Notes: a model not told the origin generated them from the sequence alone. A DNA stretch of 64,000 nucleotides from CAUYXS01 sp965248495 (GCA_965248495.1 CBDFJL010000003.1:2170001-2234000); one strand, 5' to 3'. Counted from the stretch's first letter, positions 1 to 8,215 are shown. Numbers and translations are program-made.

Positions 1-391
1 TCTGGAGGGCTCTGGTCGTCCTCTCCAACGGCGGGCCATAGCGCTCGCCGGGCCCAAAACGAGCGCAACGCGCTCGCTAGGACGGCTTACCCTCCGACGT
101 CTCTCCTCCGAGACCCCTCCAACGCGCCACGAGGAGTGGGTCGAAAGCCGGGCCCCGCTGGACAGCCAACGGGGCCTCTTTTCGCGCGCCGGCGGGTAGC
201 GCTCGCACAGCCGTAGGGAACCTCGCGTCCGCGGTGAGGCCGGGACCTCCGGCGACACGAATTCGGGCTTGAGAACGCACAATATCTGGTAGCCGAACCC
301 CGATTGCTCCCCTATTTAGACCAAATCCTTGGATGTACCTCTTGACAGACACTCCCACCACCTGTGATAACTGCCGTCGTTCGTACGAGGG
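1..391. other. intergenic stretch upstream of nrdR
   Basis: No convincing gene lies here. A 94-codon minus-strand frame (77-361) has no recognisable motif and covers the structured element at 110-182, so I do not call it. The visible content is a short inverted repeat (GAGCG...CGCTC, about 61-75), a TCTC/GAGA hairpin near 99-112 and the terminator-like element listed separately. From 183 to 391 I see nothing further. The left part may be the 3' region of a gene beyond the window edge. Confidence 0.4.
110..182 (+). terminator. structured element ending in an intrinsic-type terminator (copy 1)
   Basis: Stem GGCCCCG (151-157) pairs with CGGGGCC (170-176) and is followed by TCTTTT. Just upstream a small hairpin, CCAC (127-130) / GTGG (136-139), has the loop GAGGA. 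The block ACGCGCCAC...GGAGTGGG followed by the GGGCCCCG stem and a T-run recurs at 4168-4242. GAGG at 131-134 could alternatively pair with CCTC at 175-178, so an attenuator is possible. A promoter for nrdR lies downstream, which makes 3'-end termination of an upstream transcript the simplest reading. Confidence 0.5.
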
Positions 392-435
392 CTACAGGTT
401 GTAGCCCATGCACCTTAAAATACTATATATTGGTT
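392..435 (+). promoter_or_regulatory. nrdR-nrdJ promoter region with NrdR-box-like site
   Basis: Positions 420-435 read ATACTATATATTGGTT, close to the NrdR-box consensus ACACTATATATTGTGT, with the CTATATATTG core intact. A -10 candidate TACTAT (421-426) lies inside the box. A perfect dyad CTACA-GGT-TGTAG sits at 392-404, about 30 bp away centre to centre, near the spacing expected of paired NrdR boxes. A repressor bound here would block RNA polymerase, consistent with NrdR controlling its own operon and the reductase gene. The assignment rests on sequence similarity only. Confidence 0.65.
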
Positions 436-563
436 CTCACACCGCTAATGGGACGCGGTGGCCCCCGTCGGCCATGAGGCTCGGGGGCCACCCACCCAGC
501 GGCGAGCGCTGAGCATGGCCTGCACCCTCCGCACGTGGGAAGGGCGAGGGTCAGGAGGCGACG

Positions 564-1205
564 ATGCGTTGTCCGCACTGCGGCCACGCCGACTCGCGGG
601 TCACCGACTCCCGCGACACCGGCGGCGAGATACGGCGCCGGCGCGAGTGCTCATCCTGCGGGGCCCGCTTCACCACCTACGAGCGAGTGCAGCAGGCCTC
701 CCTCATGGTGGAGAAGCGCGACGGCCGGCGCGAGGAGTTCAACCGCGAGAAGATGCTTCGCAGCATCAGGCTCGCCTGCGTGAAGCGGCCCCTTCCCACC
801 GGCTCCGTCGACAAGCTGGTCGACGAGATAGAGAGCGACCTTCGGCGCATCGGCCGCGCCGAGGTCAAGGCATCGCGGGTCGGTGAGATCGCCATGGAGC
901 GCCTCAAGGGACTCGACCCGGTGGCGTACCTGCGCTACGCAAGCGTCTACCGCGACTTCGCCGACCTCGACCAGTTCCTCCGCGAGATTCAGGCCTTGGA
1001 GGCCCTCCCCGAAGACGAAGAAGCGGACGGAGTGAGCCAGCCAGCCCTGATACCCGAGGAGTCGGCCGCTCCGCCGAAGCCACGGACCCGGCGGGGGCGC
1101 CGCCCAAGCATCAGCATCCCGACGGCCCAGCCGTCCTTCGGGACCATGGGCGGGACGATCGGCGAAACAATGGGCGAAGCGCTTGGAGGCAACGGGACCA
1201 CCTAG
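564..1205 (+). CDS. nrdR: transcriptional repressor NrdR
   Basis: Repressor of ribonucleotide reductase genes that senses nucleotides through an ATP-cone domain. The N-terminus holds the zinc ribbon (CPHC at residues 3-6 and CSSC at 31-34), with RRRRECSSCGARFTTYE matching the family very well. The ATP cone spans about residues 46-140. At 213 residues the protein is longer than the usual ~150; the extra ~65-residue tail is acidic, then Pro/Arg- and Gly/Met-rich, and resembles no domain I know. AGGAGG at 553-558 is 5 nt before the ATG. The stop codon TAG overlaps the GTG of nrdJ by one base, so the two are translationally coupled. The NrdR-box-like site upstream implies autoregulation. Confidence 0.95.
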   Translation: MRCPHCGHADSRVTDSRDTGGEIRRRRECSSCGARFTTYERVQQASLMVEKRDGRREEFNREKMLRSIRLACVKRPLPTGSVDKLVDEIESDLRRIGRAEVKASRVGEIAMERLKGLDPVAYLRYASVYRDFADLDQFLREIQALEALPEDEEADGVSQPALIPEESAAPPKPRTRRGRRPSISIPTAQPSFGTMGGTIGETMGEALGGNGTT

Positions 1206-3439
1206 TGGCAACCATTCCTGACCTGTCGGAAAACGCCCTCACCATCCTCCAGACCCGCTACCTCATCGAGGGAGAGACGCCCACCGGCCTCTACCGGCGA
1301 GTGGCGCAGGCGGTGGCCGCTGCTGAGCCGACCGCCCCCGACGACTGGGCGGAACGCTTCTACGAGATGATGGCCCAGGGGCTGTTCCTGCCCAACTCCC
1401 CCACGCTTTTCAACGCGGGGACCGGCCAGGGAACGCTCTCAGCCTGCTTCGTCATCCCCATCGAGGACACGATGGGCTCGATCATGGAGGCGGCGACCAC
1501 GTCGGCCATGATCCAGAAGTTTGGCGGTGGCATCGGCTACTCCTTCGGCAAGCTGCGATCCAGAGGTACGCCGATCTCCACGACCCACGGCCAGGCATGC
1601 GGCGCGGTCGCAGTCCTCAAGATGCTCTCCAACGTGTCGGACATGATCACGCAGGGGGGCAAACGGCACGGCGCGAACATGGGGATACTCCCCGTATCGC
1701 ACCCCGAGGTCCTCGACTTCATCCATCTGAAAGACGATTACGCGACGGCCCAAAACTTCAACGTCTCGGTGGCCGTCACCGACGCCTTCATGCTGGCGGT
1801 GGAGCGCGACGAAGCGTGGGAGCTGGTGGACCCGCACAGCAATGCCGTGACCCGGCGCTTACCGGCGCGTGATCTCTGGAAGCGTATCGTCGACAGCGCG
1901 TGGCGCACGGGCGACCCCGGTCTCTTCTTCATAGACGAGGCGAACCGGCGGAACCCAACGCCCCACCTGGGACGGCTGGAGAGCACCAACCCCTGCGGTG
2001 AGGTACCGCTCCTACCCTACGAGGCCTGCAACCTCGGCTCCTTGAACCTGGCGGCGTTCGTCCAGGAGAGCTCCACTCCCCAGTTCGACTACGAGGCGCT
2101 CGACGAGACGGTCCGTACGGCAACTCGGTTCTTGGACGACGTGGTCAGCATCAACGTCTTCCCGGTGAGCGAGGTGCGGGAAGCGGTGGCCCAGACCCGG
2201 AAGATCGGACTGGGAGTGATGGGCTGGCACGATGCGCTCATCAAGCTCGGAATCCCCTACGCAGACCCCAGCGCGGTCGAGTTGGCCCACGAGGTCATGA
2301 GTCGCATCACGGCGACGGCGCGCGAGGTCTCGGCGCAGCTCGCCGGGGAGCGCGGGCCCTACCCAGCGGCGCTGGACGACGAGGTGCGGAACGCGACGCG
2401 CACCTGCATCGCACCCACGGGCAGCATTAGCGCCATCGTGGGCACATCGTCGGGCATCGAGCCCCTCTTCGCCCTAGCCTTCGTCAAGAACGTGCTGGAT
2501 GGCAAGCGTCTGAGCGAGACGAGCCCCTACCTGGAGGCTGTGGCCAGGGAGCGCGGGTTTTGGAGCGAGGAGCTTCGGGACGAAGTGGCCCGCACGGGGT
2601 CGGTCCAGCACATCGAAGCCGTCCCCGGCGACGTGAAGCGGCTCCTCGCTACCGCCATGGAGATTCCCTACGAGGCCCACGTGGCCATGCAAGCGGCGTT
2701 CCAGAAGCACACCGACCTGGCGGTCTCCAAGACCATCAACATGCGCCACGAGGCGACTCGCGACGACGTGGAGCGCGCCTACCTCCTGGCCTATCACGAG
2801 CGGTGCGTCGGTATCACGGTCTACCGCGACGGCAGCAAGCCAGCCCAGGTGCTCGAGGTCCGGTCCCCCGGCGAGGCCCCACGATCGCTGGAGGCCCACG
2901 AGAAGCGCGACCGGCCCAAGACCATCCGGGGCGTGACCGAGCGAATGCGGACGCCGCACGGCAACGCCTACGTCACGGTCAACTTCGACCAGGCCGGGGC
3001 GCCCTTCGAGGTCTTCACCACCATCGGCAAGGCGGGCTCGACCGACCAGGCGTACCTCGAAGCGGTCTCGCGGCTGATCTCCCTGGCCCTGCGCTCGGGC
3101 GTGCAGGCCATCGACATCATCGAGCAGCTCCGTGGGATCACCAGCGAGCCGGTCTGGGACAGCGGCAGGCTCATCATGTCGGCACCCGATGCGGTAGCAC
3201 AGGTCCTCGCGCTTCACGCACTGGCCGGGGAGACCGAGGAGGAGCGGCGCATCCACGCCGCGTACGCATCCCAGTCCGCGCTCCCTCTCGACGGCACCGA
3301 CGACTTCGGCCCAGCGGTCCCGCTGGTCCAGCCCACCTCGCTTCTCGGCCGGGGCCGATGCCCCGAATGCAACGGACCACTGGTGATGCAGGAAGGGTGT
3401 TCCTCCTGCCCGGCGTGCGGATGGACCCGCTGCGAGTAG
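1205..3439 (+). CDS. nrdJ: adenosylcobalamin-dependent (class II) ribonucleoside-diphosphate reductase
   Basis: Reduces ribonucleotides to deoxyribonucleotides in the cytoplasm, using adenosylcobalamin to generate the thiyl radical and so needing no oxygen and no small subunit. Family motifs include SACFVIPIEDTMGSI (Cys near residue 79), GGKRHGANMGIL, NPCGEVPL (Cys near 264), APTGSISAIVGTSSGIEP and, in the C-terminal third, the TSCPD-type domain. The tail ends with two Cys pairs, CPECNG and CSSCPACG, the redox shuttle/zinc motif of class II enzymes. Length (744) is typical. The GTG start overlaps the nrdR stop. The enzyme makes this organism's DNA synthesis depend on B12. Confidence 0.95.
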   Translation: MATIPDLSENALTILQTRYLIEGETPTGLYRRVAQAVAAAEPTAPDDWAERFYEMMAQGLFLPNSPTLFNAGTGQGTLSACFVIPIEDTMGSIMEAATTSAMIQKFGGGIGYSFGKLRSRGTPISTTHGQACGAVAVLKMLSNVSDMITQGGKRHGANMGILPVSHPEVLDFIHLKDDYATAQNFNVSVAVTDAFMLAVERDEAWELVDPHSNAVTRRLPARDLWKRIVDSAWRTGDPGLFFIDEANRRNPTPHLGRLESTNPCGEVPLLPYEACNLGSLNLAAFVQESSTPQFDYEALDETVRTATRFLDDVVSINVFPVSEVREAVAQTRKIGLGVMGWHDALIKLGIPYADPSAVELAHEVMSRITATAREVSAQLAGERGPYPAALDDEVRNATRTCIAPTGSISAIVGTSSGIEPLFALAFVKNVLDGKRLSETSPYLEAVARERGFWSEELRDEVARTGSVQHIEAVPGDVKRLLATAMEIPYEAHVAMQAAFQKHTDLAVSKTINMRHEATRDDVERAYLLAYHERCVGITVYRDGSKPAQVLEVRSPGEAPRSLEAHEKRDRPKTIRGVTERMRTPHGNAYVTVNFDQAGAPFEVFTTIGKAGSTDQAYLEAVSRLISLALRSGVQAIDIIEQLRGITSEPVWDSGRLIMSAPDAVAQVLALHALAGETEEERRIHAAYASQSALPLDGTDDFGPAVPLVQPTSLLGRGRCPECNGPLVMQEGCSSCPACGWTRCE

Positions 3440-3584
3440 CCGGCCCGATCACCCGGCGGCGAGCCTGACCAGCTCTCGCCTGACCTCTCGAATCGAAAGC
3501 CGGCTCCCCTGCCCTGATTGCATCGAGGCCCTGTCCTCGCTGCCAAGCGTCTGACCAAACCCAGGCCGACTTCGGAGGTTGTGT

Positions 3585-4022
3585 ATGTCCGACGGGTGGT
3601 TTCGATGGCTTCTCGACGAGGACCTGCCGGTCGTTCTGACGGAAGCGTGCGACGCGGTACACGCCCGGGACATCTCCCGGATACCCGGGCCGGTGGGGTT
3701 GACCACCGCGACGGCCCTCGATAGGAGCCTGGTCACCTGCGACCAGGAGTTCCGCGGCCCTTGGTCCCTGGAGCTAAGGCATCCAGGCATCGTGGTCTTC
3801 GAGGCCCGTCCAGCGGGAGCGGCGGATGTGGAGCGCAACCTTTCGCTCCTCGAGTTCCGCATCCGCCAGTACGGCGACATCCAGCTCGCGGGCAGCAGGT
3901 ATGTGCTCCGAACCGGCCGGACCGTCGCACAGATCATGGACGACGGCACGGAGGTCGAATTGGCCCCATGGAAGCAGCCCAGGCTCTCGATCTTGCCGGG
4001 CCCTCGGGCCAGCCTAGCCTAA
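3585..4022 (+). CDS. DUF5615 / PIN-like domain protein
   Basis: The 145-residue protein opens with WLLDEDLPVVL and continues with HARDI, TATALDRSLVTCDQEF and HPGIVVFEA. This arrangement of acidic residues (LLDED, D in ALDR, TCDQEF) is that of DUF5615, a PIN-like nuclease fold usually found as the toxin-like half of a pair with a DUF433 antitoxin. No DUF433 gene is visible on either side, so it is an orphan here. A C-terminal extension after residue ~75 (ERNLSLLEFRIRQYG...) is not part of the core. GGAGG at 3574-3578 is 6 nt before the ATG at 3585, which decides the start over the TTG at 3579. Function is not established. Confidence 0.75.
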   Translation: MSDGWFRWLLDEDLPVVLTEACDAVHARDISRIPGPVGLTTATALDRSLVTCDQEFRGPWSLELRHPGIVVFEARPAGAADVERNLSLLEFRIRQYGDIQLAGSRYVLRTGRTVAQIMDDGTEVELAPWKQPRLSILPGPRASLA

Positions 4023-4167
4023 AGGAGACTCGACCAGCGAGCTAACCCCCGGGACGTCCACCACAGAGGTGACGGCTCGGCTCATACGCAAACACGACCC
4101 GGCCCCCCAATGACCGGGTCTCCCGGGGCATTCCTCTCCCCAGGAGTGTCCCTCGTTTCCTCCTCCG

Positions 4168-4242
4168 CAGGCCCCTTCCGACGCGCCACGGGAGTGGGCC
4201 ACTGGGCCCCGACGGCATAACTGCCTCGGGGCCCACCTTTTT
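4168..4242 (+). terminator. structured element ending in an intrinsic-type terminator (copy 2)
   Basis: Stem GGGCCCCGA (4204-4212) pairs with TCGGGGCCC (4226-4234) and is followed by ACCTTTTT. Upstream lies CCAC (4186-4189) / GTGG (4194-4197) with loop GGGA, within the block ACGCGCCAC-GGGAGTGGG that is shared with positions 122-140. GTGGG (4194-4198) can alternatively pair with CCCAC (4232-4236), which would break the terminator stem. It lies about 150 nt after the DUF5615 stop and before the pdxA promoter. A further hairpin GACCCGG/CCGGGTC sits near 4105-4129. Confidence 0.55.
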
Positions 4243-4316
4243 GTCCAAAATCGAGCTCCTCGAGGAACAGCGCGGGGCCACGCTTCCACGTCACCGGTAC
4301 AGCGCCGCGACCGGGG

Positions 4317-4322
4317 TATACT
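4317..4322 (+). promoter_or_regulatory. -10 element of the pdxA-proC-yggT operon
   Basis: TATACT at 4317-4322 is a good -10 hexamer. No strong -35 is seen 16-18 bp upstream. Transcription from it would begin near 4329, which argues for GTG 4384 rather than TTG 4327 as the pdxA start. Confidence 0.4.
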
Positions 4323-4383
4323 ACCGTTGCCCCACCGGCACCGACCGCAATCCCACCTGGGCTACCGTCTAGGCGTCGACTAC

Positions 4384-5391
4384 GTGACCACAACCCCGAC
4401 CATTGCCATCACACTCGGTGACCCCGTCGGCATCGGCCCGGAGGTCGTCGCGAAAGCGCTGACCATGCCCGAGGTCCGGGCCATGGGCAGGTTGGTCGTC
4501 ATCGGCAACGCGCCGGTGGTGCAGCGTGCCCTCGACGCCATCGGCTCACCCCTGCGCACAGCGGTGGTAAAGGATCCGAAAGACAGCGTCGATGACATGA
4601 CCGTCGCCGTGCTGGACGACGACGACGATACGCTCGTGGACCTGCCGCTAGGAGAAATCTCCGCCGACGCGGGCCGCGCTAGCGTTGAGTGGGTGTACCA
4701 CGCCGCGCGCCTGGCCATGGCCGGCGAGGTCGACGTCATTGTCACGGCTCCCATCAACAAAACCTCGGCCGATCTCGCGGGCTACGAGGACGTGGGCCAC
4801 ATGGAGGTGTTCCAGTCCCTGACCGAAGCACCGCAGGTTGCCACGATGCTCCTGACCACGGGCCTGCGCGTCGTACACCTGACCACACATCGGTCGCTCA
4901 GGCTCGCCTGCGACGAAGTAACGCGTGAAAACGTCCTCGCCAAGATCAAGCTGACCGACGACTTCTTCAGGCAACACGGGTTCGCCCATCCACGCATCGG
5001 CGTGGCCGCACTCAACCCGCACGGCGGCGAGTCCGGCCTCCTGGGACGCGAGGAGATCGACGCCATCGCGCCCGCCGTGGCCGACGCCCGCGCCGCGGAG
5101 GTCGACGCCATAGGGCCGGTGCCCGCGGACTCGGTCTTCACGCAGGCCGTGGGCGGCGCCTACGACGTCGTTTTGGCCATGTACCACGACCAGGGCCACA
5201 TCGCCGTCAAGGTCCAGGGATGGGAGCAGAGCGTCACCATCAACCTTGGCCTGCCCTTCCTGCGCACCTCGGTCGACCACGGCACGGCCTTTGACATCGC
5301 GGGGAAGGGCATCGCCAGCCCCGTGGGCATGGTCAGCGCCATCCGCCTTGCGGCGGACGTTGCCAGCGGCAAGGGCCTGGGCACCGCATGA
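4384..5391 (+). CDS. pdxA: 4-hydroxythreonine-4-phosphate dehydrogenase
   Basis: NAD-dependent oxidative decarboxylation of 4-phospho-hydroxy-threonine in the DXP-dependent route to pyridoxal 5'-phosphate. The N-terminus IAITLGDPVGIGPEVVAKAL, TAPINKTS, GHMEVFQSLT, GVAALNPHGGE and AMYHDQGHIAVK are diagnostic, and the metal-binding histidines lie in the last three. From GTG 4384 the protein has 335 residues, normal for PdxA; the frame extends to TTG 4327 but those residues are not family-like. The stop overlaps the proC start (ATGA), so pdxA, proC and yggT form one transcription unit. Confidence 0.95.
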   Translation: MTTTPTIAITLGDPVGIGPEVVAKALTMPEVRAMGRLVVIGNAPVVQRALDAIGSPLRTAVVKDPKDSVDDMTVAVLDDDDDTLVDLPLGEISADAGRASVEWVYHAARLAMAGEVDVIVTAPINKTSADLAGYEDVGHMEVFQSLTEAPQVATMLLTTGLRVVHLTTHRSLRLACDEVTRENVLAKIKLTDDFFRQHGFAHPRIGVAALNPHGGESGLLGREEIDAIAPAVADARAAEVDAIGPVPADSVFTQAVGGAYDVVLAMYHDQGHIAVKVQGWEQSVTINLGLPFLRTSVDHGTAFDIAGKGIASPVGMVSAIRLAADVASGKGLGTA

Positions 5392-6191
5392 GGGCCGCCT
5401 TCGTCGGCGGCGGCGTCATGGCCGAGGCCATCCTCAGCCGGGCGCTGGTGTGCAACGTCCTCTCGCCCGCTGAGACCATAGTGGCGGAGCCCGTGGCCGA
5501 GCGGCGCGCCCACCTGGAAAACACGTACGCGGTGGCGACCACCCATGCGGGCCGGGACGCCCTCCCGGGGGCCGAGCTCGTCGTGCTGGCCGTAAAGCCG
5601 CAGAGCTTCCCGGACGTCGCCGCGGGCCTGGCCGGGGCGATCGAGCCGTCGCAGACCGTCCTCTCCATCATGGCCGGCGTCACGCTCAGCCGCCTCCGCG
5701 CTGAGCTGGGCCACGAGCGCGTCATCCGCGTGATGCCCAACACGCCAGCCCAGGTGGGTGCCGGCGCGTCGGTCTGGACGGCCACCGCCAGCGTGGGCGA
5801 GGCCGAGCGCGGCCAGGCGTCGGCGCTGCTGGCGAGCTTCGGCACCCAGCTCTACGTCGAGGACGAAGACCTCATCGATGTGGCCACCGCTGTCTCTGGA
5901 AGCGGGCCTGCCTACGTGTTCCAGTTCATGGAGGCGCTTACCTCGGCCGCCGTGGCGCATGGGTTCGGCTCCGAGGACGCCGCGTTGCTGGTAGAGCAGA
6001 CGGTGTACGGGTCCGCGTTGCTGGCCCGTGAATCGGCCGAGTCGCCGGCCCGCCTACGAGAAATGGTCACGTCGCCCGGCGGCACAACGGCCGCGGCACT
6101 TCAATCGATGACAGAAAGCGACTTCGACGGCGTGGTCGAGGCGGCGGTGACCGCCGCCTACCGCCGCGCCAAGGAACTGGGGGACCGATAA
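5388..6191 (+). CDS. proC: pyrroline-5-carboxylate reductase
   Basis: Last step of proline synthesis: reduces pyrroline-5-carboxylate with NAD(P)H. It starts AAFVGGGVMAEAI (Rossmann glycine motif), continues with VLAVKPQ, VIRVMPNTPAQVG and the C-terminal family signature around SGSGPAYVFQFMEAL (near residue 170), and ends in VTSPGGTTAAAL. Its 267 residues are normal. ATG overlaps the pdxA stop by 4 nt; yggT follows directly after the stop. proC next to yggT is a widely conserved arrangement. Confidence 0.95.
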   Translation: MRAAFVGGGVMAEAILSRALVCNVLSPAETIVAEPVAERRAHLENTYAVATTHAGRDALPGAELVVLAVKPQSFPDVAAGLAGAIEPSQTVLSIMAGVTLSRLRAELGHERVIRVMPNTPAQVGAGASVWTATASVGEAERGQASALLASFGTQLYVEDEDLIDVATAVSGSGPAYVFQFMEALTSAAVAHGFGSEDAALLVEQTVYGSALLARESAESPARLREMVTSPGGTTAAALQSMTESDFDGVVEAAVTAAYRRAKELGDR

Positions 6192-6455
6192 GTGGACACG
6201 ATCCTAGGGCTCATCGACAGCCTTCTTTTCTTCGTATGGCTCGGACTATTCATCCGCGTGATCCTGTCCTGGGTCATCGTCCTCGGTGGGCGCAACGACA
6301 TAGTGTGGCGACTCAACAGCGCAGTCACCTCGCTCACCGAGCCCATAATCGCGCCCATACGACGAGTGCTTCCGCGGACCGGGGCGTTCGACTTTTCGGT
6401 GTTGGCGGCGTTCGTCATCATTTTCATCATTCGCCGCGCGATCGCTTCTATTTAG
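6192..6455 (+). CDS. yggT: YggT family membrane protein
   Basis: Small integral membrane protein of 87 residues with two hydrophobic segments (about residues 4-28 and 64-84) and the family core TEPIIAPIRRVLPRTGAFDFS. The GTG start directly follows the proC stop, so translation is coupled. YggT proteins are linked genetically to cell division, osmotic stress and membrane protein insertion, but no biochemical role is settled. Confidence 0.9.
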   Translation: MDTILGLIDSLLFFVWLGLFIRVILSWVIVLGGRNDIVWRLNSAVTSLTEPIIAPIRRVLPRTGAFDFSVLAAFVIIFIIRRAIASI

Positions 6456-6544
6456 CGCTTCCCCGCTCGTTAGCGCTTCCTGGCTCGCTGCCTTCCCAAA
6501 CGCCTCAGCGCATCGGCCTCCGCCAGTGGTACCTCGACGACCTG

Positions 6545-6572
6545 GAGCCTGTCCTGAGCGAAGCCGAAGGGC
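6545..6572 (+). repeat. interspersed repeat, copy A
   Basis: Contains CCTGTCCTGAGCGAAGCCGA followed by AGGGC. The same core recurs at 42215-42268, at 46921-46974 (inverted), and in divergent form at 56612-56647. Here it abuts the end of a DUF167-like reading frame on the minus strand. Confidence 0.8.
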
Positions 6573-6573
6573 C

Positions 6574-6690
6574 GCGAGCGCGGCCCGACTCGGGAGCAGC
6601 CGTGACCCGCGCGCGTATGGCGCCTTCCCTCAGCCGCACGTCGTTAGCCTGGGCGTTCGGCTGCACCGAGACATTCAACCGGCATGTGGC
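6574..6690 (-). pseudogene. YggU/DUF167 family remnant truncated at an interspersed repeat
   Basis: On the minus strand this segment encodes LNVSVQPNAQANDVRLREG and IRARVTAAPESGRA, closely matching the core of DUF167 (YggU) proteins, whose pattern is QPxAxxxxV..ltV.vtApPvdGkAN. Directly after GRA the sequence runs into the repeat at 6545-6572 and the family's second half (FLAxxLgv...) is missing. The upstream residues in the same frame are not family-like, so the 5' end is degraded as well. It lies beside yggT but on the opposite strand. I infer a broken yggU gene. The rest of 6456-6810 holds only the repeat and the padR ribosome binding site. Confidence 0.55.
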
Positions 6691-6810
6691 AGTCGTTGCG
6701 GGCTCCAGCGACACGGATTTCTCGACAGAAGGGGCGCTTGCAAGCGCCTTGACGGGCTTGGGGACCCCGCCAATAATAGCCTTCGACCGGGGGCGCTTAA
6801 AGGAGACCAC

Positions 6811-7143
6811 GTGGTGTACCAAAAGGAGTTACTCAAGGGCAACACGGAGACCCTGCTCCTCGCTCTGCTATCCGAAGAGTCGATGTACGGCTACCAGATA
6901 GTGAGGGAGATGGAGGAACGCTCCAGCGGGTACTTCCAGTTCAAAGAGGGCACGTTGTATCCGGCCCTGCACCGGCTTGAGAAGGCCAGCATGGTGCTGG
7001 GCGCGTGGGCGAGCTCGACCACCGGCCAGCCGCGCCGGTACTACTCCCTCACCCCGACCGGTAAAAGGGCGCTGGCGGCGAAACGCCGCGAGTGGCACTC
7101 CTTCGCGAATGCCGTCAACCTGGTCATGAGTTCGTCGGTCTAG
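6811..7143 (+). CDS. PadR family transcriptional regulator
   Basis: Winged-helix regulator of about 110 residues: LLKGNTETLLLALLSEE, MYGYQIVREMEERS, FKEGTLYPALHRLEK and GQPRRYYSLTPTGK are the conserved PadR blocks. AGGAG at 6801-6805 lies 5 nt before GTG 6811 and 8 nt before GTG 6814, so either could start it. The next gene encodes a HAAS-domain membrane protein; PadR/HAAS pairs are common, with PadR repressing the pair. The ligand is unknown. Confidence 0.9.
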   Translation: MVYQKELLKGNTETLLLALLSEESMYGYQIVREMEERSSGYFQFKEGTLYPALHRLEKASMVLGAWASSTTGQPRRYYSLTPTGKRALAAKRREWHSFANAVNLVMSSSV

Positions 7144-7164
7144 CGCCGGCTTAGGGACGCTCAC

Positions 7165-8127
7165 ATGGAAGGCAACGCTCGCTCCTACCTCGGTCAAATC
7201 GAAGGCTCGCTCCACGTCAACCCTCGCACGCGCTCGGAGGTCATGTTGGAGGTGCGCGGCCACGTCGAGGAGCGCTCCGCCGAGCTCCGGAGCGCGGGGC
7301 TGGACTCAGGCCAAGCCGAGCAGCAGGCCATCCGCGACTTCGGCGACCCTCGCCAGCTGGCCAAGGACTTCTACACAGTCCACTCGGCCGGGTCCACTCG
7401 TGACATGCTGGTCGGCGTCATGCCCCACCTGGGCATCGCCCTGATGTTCCGCTTCCACTTGTGGGTCGAGCTGTTCTGGGTCGTCGTGGCCGTCTCCCTC
7501 GCCGTCGTCGCCGCCGCCATCGCCTGGCGCCGTGGCCTGCCCAAGTGGACGGCACCGTGGCTGGGTTACGCCCTCGTGCTCCCGGCAATGACCTGGGTCA
7601 TCGCCGTCGCGGTCGTCGGCTACGGCGCTTGGGCGGTACTGACCGACACGACCGCGCCGTTGCCCTTCGCCATGTACATGGCCATCGGCCTGTGGATCCC
7701 GATCTCCACCGGCGTCGTCCTCACCATCGCCCGCAAGACCATCAGCTACGACTGGCTCATGGTCTCGCTGGCGGCGCTGCCGTTGCCGTTCCTATCGGCG
7801 TGGCTGTTCCTCATCCACTGGCATGAGGGCGTGCTCATCCCCAACCGCGTGCGCGCCCTGGAAACCGACACGGCGACAGCCCTGGTCTTCCTGGGGTTGG
7901 CGGCGTTCACGGCCTTGTTCATGAAGATCGGCCAGCGAAGTTGGCGCCTGCTGATCATCCTGGCACTCGCACCGCCGCTGGTCGCGCTCGCCGCGATCCG
8001 CTACCAACCCTCACCCGCGTCAATGCCCGTTCTCATCACCATGGTGCTTACCATGGCGTTCCTGATGAGCCCCGTCCTGCTGGACCCTGCAGGGCGGGCG
8101 TCGCTCATCCACCGCAAGGCCACCTAG
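7165..8127 (+). CDS. HAAS-domain (permease prefix) membrane protein
   Basis: 320 residues. The N-terminal ~75 residues (YLGQIEGSLHVNPRTRSEV, VRGHVEERSAEL, DFGDPRQLAKDFY) form the HAAS/permease-prefix helical domain typical of genes downstream of padR. About six hydrophobic segments follow from residue ~95 (VVVAVSLAVVAAAIAW, WVIAVAVVGYG, TALVFLGLAAFTALF and others). It starts 21 nt after padR and is probably co-transcribed. It is likely a membrane partner or target of the PadR switch; no enzymatic motif is visible. Confidence 0.75.
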   Translation: MEGNARSYLGQIEGSLHVNPRTRSEVMLEVRGHVEERSAELRSAGLDSGQAEQQAIRDFGDPRQLAKDFYTVHSAGSTRDMLVGVMPHLGIALMFRFHLWVELFWVVVAVSLAVVAAAIAWRRGLPKWTAPWLGYALVLPAMTWVIAVAVVGYGAWAVLTDTTAPLPFAMYMAIGLWIPISTGVVLTIARKTISYDWLMVSLAALPLPFLSAWLFLIHWHEGVLIPNRVRALETDTATALVFLGLAAFTALFMKIGQRSWRLLIILALAPPLVALAAIRYQPSPASMPVLITMVLTMAFLMSPVLLDPAGRASLIHRKAT

Positions 8128-8215
8128 CCATGCGCGGTCGACGATCGTCCTGAGCCCAGCCGCGGGGCCTGGCCAGGGCGACGCCGAGGCACGGCCTGGC
8201 CGACGCCGGCAGGGG

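Noticed and set aside
110..182. T-box riboswitch
   Set aside because: A terminator and a possible alternative pairing exist, but the conserved T-box GGGTGGNACCGCG sequence is absent, and a promoter for the next gene lies downstream.
77..361. 94-codon minus-strand frame at the left edge
   Set aside because: No motif, and it overlaps the structured terminator element.
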